This document shows positions 1 through 7,534 of a stretch of 35,486 bases of DNA, one piece after another. A program made the translations under genes and the position numbers. Source of the stretch: Pseudomonadales bacterium. GTDB lineage: Bacteria > Pseudomonadota > Gammaproteobacteria > Pseudomonadales > UBA5518. Each line of letters starts with the position of its first letter. Position 1 is the first letter of the stretch. Below the pieces are notes generated by a model. That model searched no databases. It had not been told where the DNA came from and saw nothing but the letters and a program-made list of their open reading frames with translations. Location: positions 1-35,486 of the forward strand of contig JAGPES010000003.1 in the NCBI GenBank assembly GCA_018057015.1, in the 5' to 3' direction.

Positions 1-2
1 TG

Positions 3-1349
3 GATTTCGACACCGCGCAGAAGATCGAGGCCCGCTATTTCCTCAGCCTTCTGCTCGACCAGACCGCGCGCAACATGATGACGGCGTTCTTCGTGCAGAT
101 GAACGCGATCGGCAAGGGCGCCAGCCGTCCGGCCGGCATCGGGCGGCGCAAGGTGACGACGCTGGGCATCCTCGGCGCCGGCCAGATGGGCGCGGGCCTG
201 GCATTTGCCGCGGCGCGCAAGGGTATCGCGGTGTTCCTCAAGGACATGGACCTCGCGGCGGCCGAGCGCGGCAAGGATTACGCGCGCCAGGCCTGCGCGA
301 AGAACAAGCGCATGACGGATGCCGAACGCGAGGCGCTGCTGGCGCTGATCAGGCCGAGCGCGGACTACGCCGATCTCGCGACCTGCGATGCGGTGATCGA
401 GGCGGTGTTCGAGCGCCGCGACGTCAAGGCCGCCGTGGTGCGCGAGCTCGAGGCGGTGCTCGGACACCACGCGCTGATCGCCTCGAACACCTCCGCGCTG
501 CCGATCACCGAGCTTGCGGAAGCCTCGGTGCGGCCGGCCAATTTCATCGGCATGCACTTCTTCTCGCCGGCCGACAAGATGCCGCTGGTCGAGATCATCT
601 GCGGCGAGCAGACCGGCGACGAGGCACTCGCGGCGGCCTTCGACCTGGCGCAACAGCTCGGCAAGACGCCGATCGTGGTCAATGACGGGCCCGGCTTCTT
701 CACCACGCGCGTGATCGGCAAGACCGTGTCGCAGGGTGCGCAGATGGTGATGGAAGGCATCGACCCGGTGCTGATCGAGGCCGCGGCGCGCGCCAACGGT
801 TCGCCGGTGGGTCCGCTCGCCGCCATCGACGAGATCAGCCAGGAAACGGCCTACCGCAACGGCCTGCAGATGAAGCTCGACGCCGAGGCCCGCGGCGAGA
901 CCTGGCAGGAGCAGCCGGCCGGCGAGCTGGTGCGGCGCATGGTCGAGGAGTTCGGCCGCAAGGGCAGGCGCAGTGGTGGCGGCTACTACGAGTACCCGGA
1001 GGGCGGCAAGAAGCGCATCTGGCCGGGGCTGAAGCAGCACTTTGCCCCAAACGGTTTCAAGCAGGTACCGTTCGAGGACATCAAGGACCGCCTGGTCTTT
1101 TCCCAGTGCATCGAAGCGGTGCGTGCGATGCAGGAGGGCGTGATCACCAGCGTGGCCGACGGCAACATCGGCTCGATCATGGGCATCGGCTTCCCGCCGC
1201 ACACCGGTGGGGTGTTCCAGTGCATCAATGCCCGGGGCCTGAAGCGCTTCGTGGCGCGCGCGAAGGAGCTGGCGCAGGCTTACGGCGCGGATTTCGAGCC
1301 GCCGCGATTACTGCTGGAGCGCGCCGAAACGGGGGAGTTGTTCCGCTGA
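3..1349 (+). CDS. 3-hydroxyacyl-CoA dehydrogenase, C-terminal part of a FadJ/FadB-type multifunctional protein (5' end outside window)
   Basis: The reading frame is open from base 3, so the true start lies upstream; 448 residues are visible. After about 40 residues there is a Rossmann NAD-binding loop, LGILGAGQMGAG, followed by HFFSPADKMPLVEII, which carries the catalytic His of the L-3-hydroxyacyl-CoA dehydrogenase family, and then NDGPGFFTTRV. The rest matches the paired C-terminal helical dehydrogenase domains. In this family the missing N-terminus is normally an enoyl-CoA hydratase domain, so the full protein would catalyse two successive beta-oxidation steps. This is known for FadB and FadJ and is inferred here. 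No thiolase gene is visible downstream, so FadB and FadJ cannot be told apart. The frame ends in TGA with no clear terminator after it. Confidence 0.9.
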   Translation, partial: DFDTAQKIEARYFLSLLLDQTARNMMTAFFVQMNAIGKGASRPAGIGRRKVTTLGILGAGQMGAGLAFAAARKGIAVFLKDMDLAAAERGKDYARQACAKNKRMTDAEREALLALIRPSADYADLATCDAVIEAVFERRDVKAAVVRELEAVLGHHALIASNTSALPITELAEASVRPANFIGMHFFSPADKMPLVEIICGEQTGDEALAAAFDLAQQLGKTPIVVNDGPGFFTTRVIGKTVSQGAQMVMEGIDPVLIEAAARANGSPVGPLAAIDEISQETAYRNGLQMKLDAEARGETWQEQPAGELVRRMVEEFGRKGRRSGGGYYEYPEGGKKRIWPGLKQHFAPNGFKQVPFEDIKDRLVFSQCIEAVRAMQEGVITSVADGNIGSIMGIGFPPHTGGVFQCINARGLKRFVARAKELAQAYGADFEPPRLLLERAETGELFR

Positions 1350-1409
1350 CGCACATCATGGCGAAGAGGGATGGCGCGCGCCGTGGCTGTTCATTTGGGC
1401 TCGCCTGCC

Positions 1410-1415
1410 TATAAT
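1410..1415 (+). promoter_or_regulatory. Perfect -10 box TATAAT upstream of the small DRR-rich gene
   Basis: TATAAT is an exact sigma-70 -10 hexamer in otherwise G+C-rich DNA. The best -35 candidate, TGTTCA at 1388-1393 with a 16-base spacer, is weak. Transcription would start near 1422, leaving a leader of about 24 bases before the ATG at 1446. This argues against starting the downstream protein at the earlier in-frame ATG at 1371. Confidence 0.55.
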
Positions 1416-1445
1416 GCAAGCGAGTCAATTCCCCGGCAGCAGTGC

Positions 1446-1733
1446 ATGGTCAGGAAGGTTCCGGACAGCAAAGCGGGTGGTGCCGGCGGCAACCGGACGC
1501 CGCGCACGGACACCGAAGGGATATTCGGTGACAAGCGCAGCGGCCGCGACCGGCGCGAGGCGCAGGCCTCGGTGACGGAGAGCCGTCGCACGGTGAGCGA
1601 TCGCCGCAAGGCCGGTCGCGGCACGCAGGCGGCATGGTGGCTCGAGCGCGATTACGTCGAGAGCCATCATTTCGTGCAGAAATCCGCCAGCACCAAGTCG
1701 CGCAAGCGTGACGACACCCCGACGGGGGAGTGA
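1446..1733 (+). CDS. Small basic DRR-motif protein of unknown function
   Basis: Predicted protein of 95 residues; I do not recognise a named family. The sequence is hydrophilic and highly charged, with no signal peptide or membrane segment. It contains two related nine-residue stretches, KRSGRDRRE at residues 30-38 and RRTVSDRRK at 47-55, both ending in DRR plus a charged residue. An aromatic patch, AWWLERDYVESHHF, follows at about 63-76, and the C-terminal tail is Lys/Arg/Asp rich. Arg-rich RRxGxDRR-like tracts occur in some PilZ-type signalling proteins, but no PilZ fold can be seen, so I do not assign one. The start at 1446 fits the TATAAT at 1410-1415; an in-frame ATG at 1371 lies upstream of that promoter. 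No strong ribosome-binding site is visible. Confidence 0.55.
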   Translation: MVRKVPDSKAGGAGGNRTPRTDTEGIFGDKRSGRDRREAQASVTESRRTVSDRRKAGRGTQAAWWLERDYVESHHFVQKSASTKSRKRDDTPTGE

Positions 1734-1777
1734 GCTTCCCGGCCGCGCCGCCGCGTGCATTCCCGGCGCTTCGATCC

Positions 1778-1786
1778 TGATATGAT
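1778..1786 (+). promoter_or_regulatory. Extended -10 promoter for the thioredoxin-like genes
   Basis: TGA followed by TATGAT at 1781-1786 matches an extended -10 element (TGn plus a 5/6 hexamer). There is no convincing -35, as expected for extended -10 promoters. The start of transcription would be near 1793. The gene at 1814 has a GGAGG ribosome-binding site at 1802-1806, 7 bases before its ATG. Confidence 0.5.
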
Positions 1787-1813
1787 GCGCGCCGCTCGTC
1801 CGGAGGTTTTTCC

Positions 1814-2320
1814 ATGCATCCCGATACCAGGAGCCTGCTCGTTTGCAGCCGCGTCCTCCTGCTCGTGTCGCTCGTGGGCTGCGCGCTGTCGGCGCGGGCG
1901 GGGACCGGCGCGAAAGACGACTTCCGCCCCTACGATCGCAAGGCCGATGCCGCCGCGCAGATCGAGGCATTGATGGCCGATGGCGCTGCGGGCAAGCGCA
2001 TCCTGCTGACCTTCGGCTCCAACTGGTGCTCCGACTCGCGCAGCCTCGAGCGGCGCTACCGCACGCCGGAGCTCGGGGCACTGCTCGGGCGCGAATTTCG
2101 CGTGCTGCACGTCGATGTCGGCAGGTTCCGTCGCAACCTCGACGTCGTCGAGCGCTACGGCAACCCGATCGACAAGGGCATCCCCTCGGTGGTGCTGCTC
2201 GCGCCGGACGGCCAGGTGCTTTACACCGACCACGGCAGCCTGTCGTCGGCGGGGCGCATGAGCGACCCCGACCTGGTCGCGTTTTTCGAGCGTCTCGCGG
2301 CCGAGCACCCGGCGCCGTGA
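1814..2320 (+). CDS. Exported thioredoxin-fold protein with a single active-site cysteine
   Basis: Predicted protein of 168 residues. The N-terminus (residues 7-29) is a signal sequence. It offers both a lipobox, LVGC with Cys23, and a signal peptidase I-like ARA site at 27-29, so it could be a lipoprotein or a soluble periplasmic protein. The thioredoxin-like core includes RILLTFGSNWCSDSR at 62-76 and a cis-proline segment GIPS at 122-125. The canonical WCxxC motif is reduced to WCSDS, with Cys72 present and the resolving cysteine replaced by Ser75. It therefore cannot form the usual internal disulfide. It may bind or reduce partners by a monothiol route, or be a non-redox chaperone-like fold; this is inference. 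It lies 46 bases before a second thioredoxin-fold gene. Confidence 0.75.
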   Translation: MHPDTRSLLVCSRVLLLVSLVGCALSARAGTGAKDDFRPYDRKADAAAQIEALMADGAAGKRILLTFGSNWCSDSRSLERRYRTPELGALLGREFRVLHVDVGRFRRNLDVVERYGNPIDKGIPSVVLLAPDGQVLYTDHGSLSSAGRMSDPDLVAFFERLAAEHPAP

Positions 2321-2366
2321 GCCACGACTTTCACTTGCAGCAACCCAGAGGATGGCGGAGCGGAAC

Positions 2367-3221
2367 ATGGGCGAACTGATGGTCGAGATCACGCGCGAGA
2401 ACGCGCAGCGCATGCTCATCGAGGAGTCGCACACGCGGCCCGTGCTGATCGATTTCTGGGCCGACTGGTGCGCGCCGTGCAAGGCTCTCATGCCCATCCT
2501 GGACAAGCTGGTGCGCGAATGTGCCGGGCAGGTGATGCTGGCCAAGGTGAACTGCGACGAACTGCAGCCGATCGCGCAGCAGTTCGGGGTGCGCAGCCTG
2601 CCCACCGTGATCCTGATGAAGGACGGCCAGCCGGTCGACGGTTTCGTCGGCGCGCAGCCCGAATCGGCGGTGCGTCAGATGCTCGAGAAACACCTGCCCA
2701 AGTCGTGGGACATCCTGTTGCACCAGGCGCTGGAACTGCTCGGGACGGGCGATGCGGCCGGCGCGCTCGCGCCGGCGCGCAGCGCCTACGAGGAGTCGCG
2801 CCAGCGCGCCGACATCGCCAAGGTCTACGCCGACATCCTGATCGAGCTGAACCGCGTGGACGAAGCGCAGGTCGTGCTCGATTCGATCCCGATGGTCGAC
2901 CAGGATGCAGATTACGAGCGGCTGATTTCCGAACTGCAGCTGAAGAAGCAGGCGGCGGACACCCCCGAGATCCAGGCGCTGCTGCAGGCGCAGGAGAAGG
3001 ATCCCGGCAACATGGATATCGGCTACCAGCTGGCCGTGCAGTTCAGCCAGGCCGGGCGATCGCGCGAGGCGCTGGAGCTGCTGATCGGCATCCTCGGCCG
3101 CGACCGCGAGTTCCGCGGCGGCGAGGCACGCAAGACGCTGCTCGACATCATCCGCTCGCTCGGCAAGGGCGACCCGCTCGCGGCCGAATACCAGCGCAAG
3201 CTCTTCGCGCTGATGTACTGA
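2367..3221 (+). CDS. cnoX: Thioredoxin-TPR protein of the CnoX/YbbN family
   Basis: Predicted protein of 284 residues. The N-terminal third is a thioredoxin domain with a complete WCAPC redox motif at residues 34-38 and cis-proline Pro79 in VRSLPTV. The remaining two thirds are alpha-helical repeats that match the TPR-like tail of YbbN. In this family the protein acts as a cytosolic holdase or redox chaperone that protects substrates and passes them to GroEL and DnaK. E. coli YbbN lacks the full CxxC; here it is intact, so thiol reductase activity is plausible. I chose ATG 2367 because GGAG lies 6 bases upstream; in-frame ATGs at 2352 and 2379 are alternatives. There is no signal peptide, so it is cytosolic, unlike the upstream neighbour. 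Confidence 0.88.
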   Translation: MGELMVEITRENAQRMLIEESHTRPVLIDFWADWCAPCKALMPILDKLVRECAGQVMLAKVNCDELQPIAQQFGVRSLPTVILMKDGQPVDGFVGAQPESAVRQMLEKHLPKSWDILLHQALELLGTGDAAGALAPARSAYEESRQRADIAKVYADILIELNRVDEAQVVLDSIPMVDQDADYERLISELQLKKQAADTPEIQALLQAQEKDPGNMDIGYQLAVQFSQAGRSREALELLIGILGRDREFRGGEARKTLLDIIRSLGKGDPLAAEYQRKLFALMY

Positions 3222-3248
3222 TATCGGGCTTGCAGGTTGGGCTTGTGG

Positions 3249-3266
3249 GTCGGGCTTCAGCCCGAC
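3249..3266. repeat. Perfect 7-bp inverted repeat with TTCA loop
   Basis: GTCGGGC and GCCCGAC flank a four-base TTCA loop, 27 bases after the cnoX-like stop codon. The palindrome between the convergent genes at 34472-34489 has the same length, the same GTCGGG/CCCGAC arms and also a four-base loop. There is no run of T, so it is not a classic intrinsic terminator. Confidence 0.7.
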
Positions 3267-3268
3267 AA

Positions 3269-3289
3269 GGGTTCGGAGTAGCCGAACCC
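3269..3289. repeat. Perfect 8-bp inverted repeat with AGTAG loop
   Basis: GGGTTCGG at 3269-3276 and CCGAACCC at 3282-3289 flank a five-base loop. It follows the previous palindrome after only two bases, so the two hairpins form a tandem pair. Confidence 0.7.
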
Positions 3290-3361
3290 GCAAGGGATCG
3301 AGGCAGCCATTGGCGTGGATGCCGACCCGCAGACACGCCGTGAATCCCCCTCCGGGGCCCG

Positions 3362-3384
3362 GCCCGAAATCGTAGATTTCGGGC
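3362..3384. repeat. Perfect 10-bp inverted repeat with GTA loop
   Basis: GCCCGAAATC at 3362-3371 pairs with GATTTCGGGC at 3375-3384. This is the longest perfect stem in the cluster. No T-tract follows on either strand. Confidence 0.7.
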
Positions 3385-3393
3385 GCTCGGCCG

Positions 3394-3412
3394 GGCGAAG
3401 CAATGCTTCGCC
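3394..3412. repeat. Perfect 8-bp inverted repeat with AAT loop
   Basis: GGCGAAGC at 3394-3401 pairs with GCTTCGCC at 3405-3412. It begins nine bases after the 10-bp stem at 3362-3384. Confidence 0.65.
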
Positions 3413-3479
3413 AGAATCCGCCTCACCCCTGTAGGCTACCCGTCGCCGTCCTGGCCCGCTGCACCCGTGGGCGCTCGAG

Positions 3480-3513
3480 CCTGCAGGGACGTATTCACGG
3501 CGTCCCCCGCAGG
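3480..3513. repeat. Imperfect inverted repeat carrying the inverted 11-base word
   Basis: The arm at 3480-3491 (CCTGCAGGGACG) pairs with 3501-3513 (CGTCCCCCGCAGG) with one mismatch and one bulged base. The loop and right arm contain ATTCACGGCGT (3493-3503), the reverse complement of the word at 3335-3345. The two copies could be the outer ends of one composite element. Confidence 0.5.
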
Positions 3514-3566
3514 GCATGGGCGGGCAGCGCAGCCAGCGACGCTCCACGCGTGGCATGCACGGGCTA

Positions 3567-4901
3567 TCAGACGTAGCGTGCCACCATCGCGTAGCCCGGC
3601 CCGCGCAGTTCGCGCGCGGCTTCGGGGAGCGGGAACTTCACCACGTGCCCGGAACCAGGCGCCACCTCGCGGCGCTCGCCCGACTCGCTCGTGAGCTCGG
3701 TGAGAGTGAATTCGCAGTTGCCTTCCGGGGTCATCAGCTCCAGGCGGTCGCCCAGCTCGAAGCGGTTGTTGACCGAAACCGTGAGCATGCCGGCGTCGAG
3801 GTCCACGACCTCGCCCACGAACTGCTGGTAATCGCCCTTCGAGACGCCCTGCTCGTAGTTCTGGAACTCGCCCGGCGGATGGCGGCGGTAGAAGCCCTCG
3901 GTGTAGCCGCGGCTGGCGAGCTTCTCGAGCTCGTCCATCAGGCCGATGTCGAAATCACGGCCGGCGAGCGCGTCGTCGATGGCACGGCGGTAGGCCTGCG
4001 CGGTGCGCGCCACGTAGTAGTGCGACTTGGTGCGGCCCTCGATCTTCAGGCAGTCGACGCCGATGTCGATCAGCTGGCGCACGTGCTGGATCGCGCGCAG
4101 GTCCTTCGAGTTCATGATGTAGGTGCCGTGCTCGTCCTCGTAGGCGGGCATGTACTCGCCCGGACGGCCTTCCTCCTGCAGCAGGTAGATGCGATCCTCG
4201 ACGGGCGCGGGCGCAGGTTCGGGCGCCTGCAGTTGCACCGGCTCGTGGATCGCGACCACGTCGCCCGACGCGGTCTGCACCGCCTCGTGCGCCTGGTATT
4301 TCCAGCGGCAGGTGTTGGTGCAGGCGCCCTGGTTCGAGTCGCGGTGCGTGATGTAGCCCGACAGCAGGCAGCGGCCGGAATAGGCGATGCAGAGCGCACC
4401 GTGCACGAAGACCTCGAGCTCGATGTCGGGGCATTCCTGGCGGATCTCGGCGACTTCCTCCAGCGAGAGCTCGCGCGAGAGGATGATCCGCGTGAGCCCC
4501 ATGCGCTTCCAGAACTTCACCGTGGCCCAGTTCACCGCGTTGGCCTGCACCGAGAGGTGCACCGGCATGTCGGGCCAGCGCTCGCGCACCATCATGATCA
4601 GGCCCGGATCGGCCATGATCAGCGCGTCGGGCTTCATCGCGATCACCGGCTCCATGTCGCGCAGGTAGCTCCTCAGCTTGTCGTTGTGCGGCGAGACGTT
4701 GCTGGCGATGAAGAACTGCCGCCCCAGCCGGTGCGCGTACGCCACGCCCTCGGCCAGGCGCTCGATGCGGCTGAAGTCGTTGTTGCGCACGCGCAGGCTG
4801 TAGCGCGGCTGGCCCGCGTAGACGGCGTCCGCGCCGTACGCAAAGGCGTACTGCATGGCCTTGTAGGTGCCGGCCGGAGACAGCAATTCCGGTTTCCGCA
4901 T
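3567..4901 (-). CDS. trhP: tRNA U34 hydroxylase TrhP (YegQ), peptidase U32 family
   Basis: Predicted protein of 444 residues, closely resembling E. coli YegQ/TrhP along its length: KPELLSPAGT at the start, then AYGADAVYAGQPRYSLR, ALIMADPGLIMM and HLSVQANAVNWATVKFW. Cysteines at 171, 178, 194 and 198 (HGALC, SGRCLLSGY, GACTNTCRW) form the set expected to bind an iron-sulfur cluster in U32 proteins. TrhP acts in prephenate-dependent 5-hydroxylation of U34 in tRNA, the first step to mo5U or cmo5U. Despite the family name it is not expected to be a protease. ATG 4901 was chosen over a TTG at 4922 because it matches the conserved N-terminus. It is divergent from bolA and convergent with the cnoX-like gene. 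Confidence 0.93.
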   Translation of the reverse strand: MRKPELLSPAGTYKAMQYAFAYGADAVYAGQPRYSLRVRNNDFSRIERLAEGVAYAHRLGRQFFIASNVSPHNDKLRSYLRDMEPVIAMKPDALIMADPGLIMMVRERWPDMPVHLSVQANAVNWATVKFWKRMGLTRIILSRELSLEEVAEIRQECPDIELEVFVHGALCIAYSGRCLLSGYITHRDSNQGACTNTCRWKYQAHEAVQTASGDVVAIHEPVQLQAPEPAPAPVEDRIYLLQEEGRPGEYMPAYEDEHGTYIMNSKDLRAIQHVRQLIDIGVDCLKIEGRTKSHYYVARTAQAYRRAIDDALAGRDFDIGLMDELEKLASRGYTEGFYRRHPPGEFQNYEQGVSKGDYQQFVGEVVDLDAGMLTVSVNNRFELGDRLELMTPEGNCEFTLTELTSESGERREVAPGSGHVVKFPLPEAARELRGPGYAMVARYV

Positions 4902-4939
4902 GGTCTGGAACCTGCATCGCAATAAGGGGGGAGGGCGGG

Positions 4940-4946
4940 TATTATC
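4940..4946. promoter_or_regulatory. Possible overlapping -10 boxes in the trhP/bolA divergent region
   Basis: On the plus strand 4940-4945 reads TATTAT (5/6 to the -10 consensus). On the minus strand 4946-4941 reads GATAAT (5/6). Either could serve the gene on its own strand, with leaders of about 54 bases for bolA and 33 for trhP. No convincing -35 was found for either, so this is tentative. Confidence 0.3.
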
Positions 4947-5005
4947 CGGGATCGGCCCCGGGCGGGCCAGTGAATTACGGACACTACGCCGGAGGCAGAT
5001 GACGA

Positions 5006-5326
5006 ATGCGCATGCAGCGGACCATCGAACACAAGCTCGCCGAGGGCTTCACACCGCAGCACCTGGAAGTGCTCAACGAGAGCCACCAGCACAGCGTACC
5101 CCCGGGTTCCGAGAGTCATTTCAAGGTGGTGCTGGTCAGCGCGGCCTTCGAGGGCAAGCGCAGCGTGGCGCGCCACCAGCAGGTCTACAAGGTGCTGGCG
5201 CAGGAACTCGCGGGCGGCGTGCACGCGCTTTCCCTGCACACCTACACGCCCGCGGAGTGGGCGGAGCGCGCTGCGCAGGCGCCCGACTCACCCGCCTGCA
5301 TGGGCGGCAGCAAGCACGATCACTGA
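5006..5326 (+). CDS. bolA: BolA family protein
   Basis: Predicted protein of 106 residues. The sequence MQRTIEHKLAEGF, HLEVLNESHQH, SHFKVVLVSAAFEGKRSVARHQQVY and VHALSLHTYTP covers the whole BolA fold, including the conserved histidine region after FKVVLVS. BolA proteins partner with monothiol glutaredoxins in iron-sulfur trafficking and influence morphology and stress genes in E. coli. The ATG at 5006 has GGAGG at 4991-4995; the second in-frame ATG at 5012 is possible. Its last seven bases overlap the end of the convergent ppk1 gene. The C-terminal tail of about 20 residues is hydrophilic and not part of the fold. Confidence 0.93.
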   Translation: MRMQRTIEHKLAEGFTPQHLEVLNESHQHSVPPGSESHFKVVLVSAAFEGKRSVARHQQVYKVLAQELAGGVHALSLHTYTPAEWAERAAQAPDSPACMGGSKHDH

Positions 5327-7443
5327 GGCTTTGCCGGCCCGTCGCCTCCCGCTTCCGGCTGTTCCAGCGCGAGCGTCTCGCGGCGCTGGTCGTCGGCGTA
5401 ATAGCGCGCCAGCACTTCCTGCGAACGCAGCCGGCGCCTGGTGCCGCGATCGCGGTAGCTGTTGTCCTGGTCCGCGCTCAGCACGCGCGCCTTGACGTTG
5501 TCGGCCCATTGCGTGTCCAGCAGGCGTTGCAGCCGGCGCTGCGCCAGCTTGTCGTAGACCGGCGCGGTGACCTCGACGCGATGATCGAGGTTGCGCGTCA
5601 TCACGTCGGCCGAGGAAATGAAGTAGCGCGTCTCGCCGCCGTTCTCGAACACGTAGACGCGGCTGTGCTCCAGGAAGCGGTCGACGATGCTGATGACCTC
5701 GATGTTGTCGCTCACGCCCCCGGCCCCGGCGACCAGGGAACACATCCCGCGCACGATCACGCGGATCTTCACGCCCGCCTGGCTGGCCTCGTACAGGCGG
5801 TCGATCAGTTCCTCGTCGACCAGGTTGTTGCACTTGAGGAAGATCGCGGCCGGCCTGCCCGCGCGCGCGTTGACCACCTCGGTGTGGATCAGGCGCAGGA
5901 ACGTCGAGCGGTTCGTGAGCGGCGAGACCGCGAGGTGGCGGAACTTGTGGCGGCGGTAGGTGTGGCGGATGAAATCGAAGACGTGGCGCACGTCCTCGGC
6001 GATCTCCTGGTTCGCGGTGAACAGCGCGAGGTCGGTGTAGATGCGCGCGGTCTTCTCGTTGAAGTTGCCGGTGCCGATGTGCGCGTAGCGTCGCAGTTGC
6101 GTGCCCTCCTGGCGGCTGATGAGGATCAGCTTGGAGTGCACCTTGAGGCCCGGGATTCCGAAGACCACGTGCACGCCGGCCTCGGTCAGGCGCTTGGCCC
6201 AGTCGATGTTCGCGGCCTCGTCGAAGCGCGCGCGCAGCTCGACGATGGCGAACACCTCCTTGCCGTTCAGCGCCGCGCAGATCAGCGAGTTGCCGATATG
6301 CGAGTTGCGCGCCACCCGGTAGAGCGTGACCTGGATCGCGCGTACCGCGGGGTCTATCGCCGCCGCAGCGAGCAGCTGCTCGGTATAGCGGAACGAGTGG
6401 TAGGGGTAGTTCAGCAGGATGTCGCGCTCGGCGATCGCCGCGAAGATGTTCGCGTGCCGGTCGATGCGCGGCACCATCAGCGGGCCGATCGGCCGGTTCT
6501 CGAGCGAGCGGGCACCCAGGTTGGGGAAATCCATGAAGTCCTTGGAATTGTGGTAACGCGCGCCGGGCAGCACGTTGTCGTAGCTGCCGAGGCGAAAGCG
6601 CTTGACCATGATGTCGAGCATGTCGTTCGGCATGCGGCGGTCGTAGACCAGGCGAACGGGGTCGCCGAGCTTGCGCTTCTTCAGGCTGCTCGAGAGCGCG
6701 TCGACCAGGCTCTGCGTGATGCCCTCGCCGAGCTCGAGCTCCGCATCGCGCGTGATCTTGAAGGTGAACGCCTCCGCGCGCTCGATGTCGAAAACCCCCC
6801 GGAACACCTGGTGCAGGCAGGCGCGGATGATGTTGTCGAGCACCACGATCACCTGGCGGCTGGGCTGCCCGGCCGGCGAGGGCACGACGATGAAGCGCGG
6901 CAGGCGGTCCGAGGGAATGTTCACGATCGCGTAGCGGATCGCCTCGCTCCTCAACTGGATGCGCACCGCGAAGTAGATGGAGCCGTCCTCGAGCTGCGGC
7001 ATGGCGGTGGCATCGGAGATGATGATCGGCGCGAGCTCGGGCATCACGCGGCCGAAAAAGTACTGGCGCACGAAATCGCGCTGCTGCGCGTCGAGCTGGC
7101 GCTCGTCGACGAGGTAGATGTTGTTTGTCCGCAGCTGCGCCAGGCAGGTGCGGTAGACGCGGTCGAAACGCATCTGCAGGTCGCCGACCGCATCGCGGAT
7201 GTCGTCGAGCAACTTTTCCCAGCGCGCCTTCTCGCGCCCCTTCGCGAAAGCCGCCAGCCGACGCACCTCGGCGTAGCGCACGCGGTAGAACTCGTCGAGG
7301 TTGTTGGAGAAGATGCCCATGAAGCGCACGCGCTCGATCAGCGGCACCTCGGGATCCTCGGCCTCCTGCAGCACGCGCGCGTTGAACGAGAGCCAGCTCA
7401 GCTCCTTGGGGTAAAGCGGCAGGGTCTTGCGACGAATAGGCAT
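5320..7443 (-). CDS. ppk1: Polyphosphate kinase 1
   Basis: Predicted protein of 707 residues, the usual length for Ppk1. It polymerises the gamma-phosphate of ATP into long-chain polyphosphate. The N-terminal domain begins KELSWLSFNARVLQEA and contains FMGIFSNNLDEFYRVR. The phosphorylated histidine is His436 in GLKVHSKLIL, and the second conserved histidine is His593 in LEHSRVYVFEN. IGTGNFNEKTARIYTD (456-471) and SADVMTRNLDHRVEV (611-625) are the typical active-site segments of the two C-terminal phospholipase-D-like domains. It is divergent from ppx across a 154-base region holding a PHO-box match. Its 3' end overlaps bolA by seven bases. The ATG at 7443 gives the standard N-terminus. Confidence 0.97.
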   Translation of the reverse strand: MPIRRKTLPLYPKELSWLSFNARVLQEAEDPEVPLIERVRFMGIFSNNLDEFYRVRYAEVRRLAAFAKGREKARWEKLLDDIRDAVGDLQMRFDRVYRTCLAQLRTNNIYLVDERQLDAQQRDFVRQYFFGRVMPELAPIIISDATAMPQLEDGSIYFAVRIQLRSEAIRYAIVNIPSDRLPRFIVVPSPAGQPSRQVIVVLDNIIRACLHQVFRGVFDIERAEAFTFKITRDAELELGEGITQSLVDALSSSLKKRKLGDPVRLVYDRRMPNDMLDIMVKRFRLGSYDNVLPGARYHNSKDFMDFPNLGARSLENRPIGPLMVPRIDRHANIFAAIAERDILLNYPYHSFRYTEQLLAAAAIDPAVRAIQVTLYRVARNSHIGNSLICAALNGKEVFAIVELRARFDEAANIDWAKRLTEAGVHVVFGIPGLKVHSKLILISRQEGTQLRRYAHIGTGNFNEKTARIYTDLALFTANQEIAEDVRHVFDFIRHTYRRHKFRHLAVSPLTNRSTFLRLIHTEVVNARAGRPAAIFLKCNNLVDEELIDRLYEASQAGVKIRVIVRGMCSLVAGAGGVSDNIEVISIVDRFLEHSRVYVFENGGETRYFISSADVMTRNLDHRVEVTAPVYDKLAQRRLQRLLDTQWADNVKARVLSADQDNSYRDRGTRRRLRSQEVLARYYADDQRRETLALEQPEAGGDGPAKPQ

Positions 7444-7534
7444 GGACGATCCGTGACCGGCGTTCGGTAATTGAAAATGCCCGGGCAGCGATTAAACTGG
7501 CCGCCCATCGCAGCAGGCACAGGACGGGTGACTT

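Larger units (their letters stand above)
3222..3566. repeat. Gene-free palindrome cluster between convergent genes
   Basis: These 345 bases lie between the convergent cnoX-like and trhP genes and contain no credible reading frame. They hold at least five short inverted repeats: 3249-3266, 3269-3289, 3362-3384, 3394-3412 and an imperfect one at 3480-3513. They also hold an 11-base word, ACGCCGTGAAT (3335-3345), that recurs inverted at 3493-3503. The pattern resembles the mosaic of short repetitive extragenic palindromes found between genes in many Gammaproteobacteria. No transposase is present. One or more hairpins may also end transcription from both sides. Confidence 0.7.

Noticed and set aside
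3257-3556. Open minus-strand frame of 99 codons inside the palindrome cluster
   Set aside because: The translation simply follows the inverted repeats, has no ribosome-binding site and no conserved-looking segment.
3222-3566. CRISPR array or integron attachment site
   Set aside because: The inverted repeats differ from one another in sequence and spacing, with no regular direct repeats, no cas genes and no integrase nearby.
4867-7470. Open plus-strand frame of 867 codons opposite trhP and ppk1
   Set aside because: It lies entirely antisense to two clear genes; the translation is a low-complexity Arg/Ala/Val/His sequence expected from the complement of G+C-rich codons.
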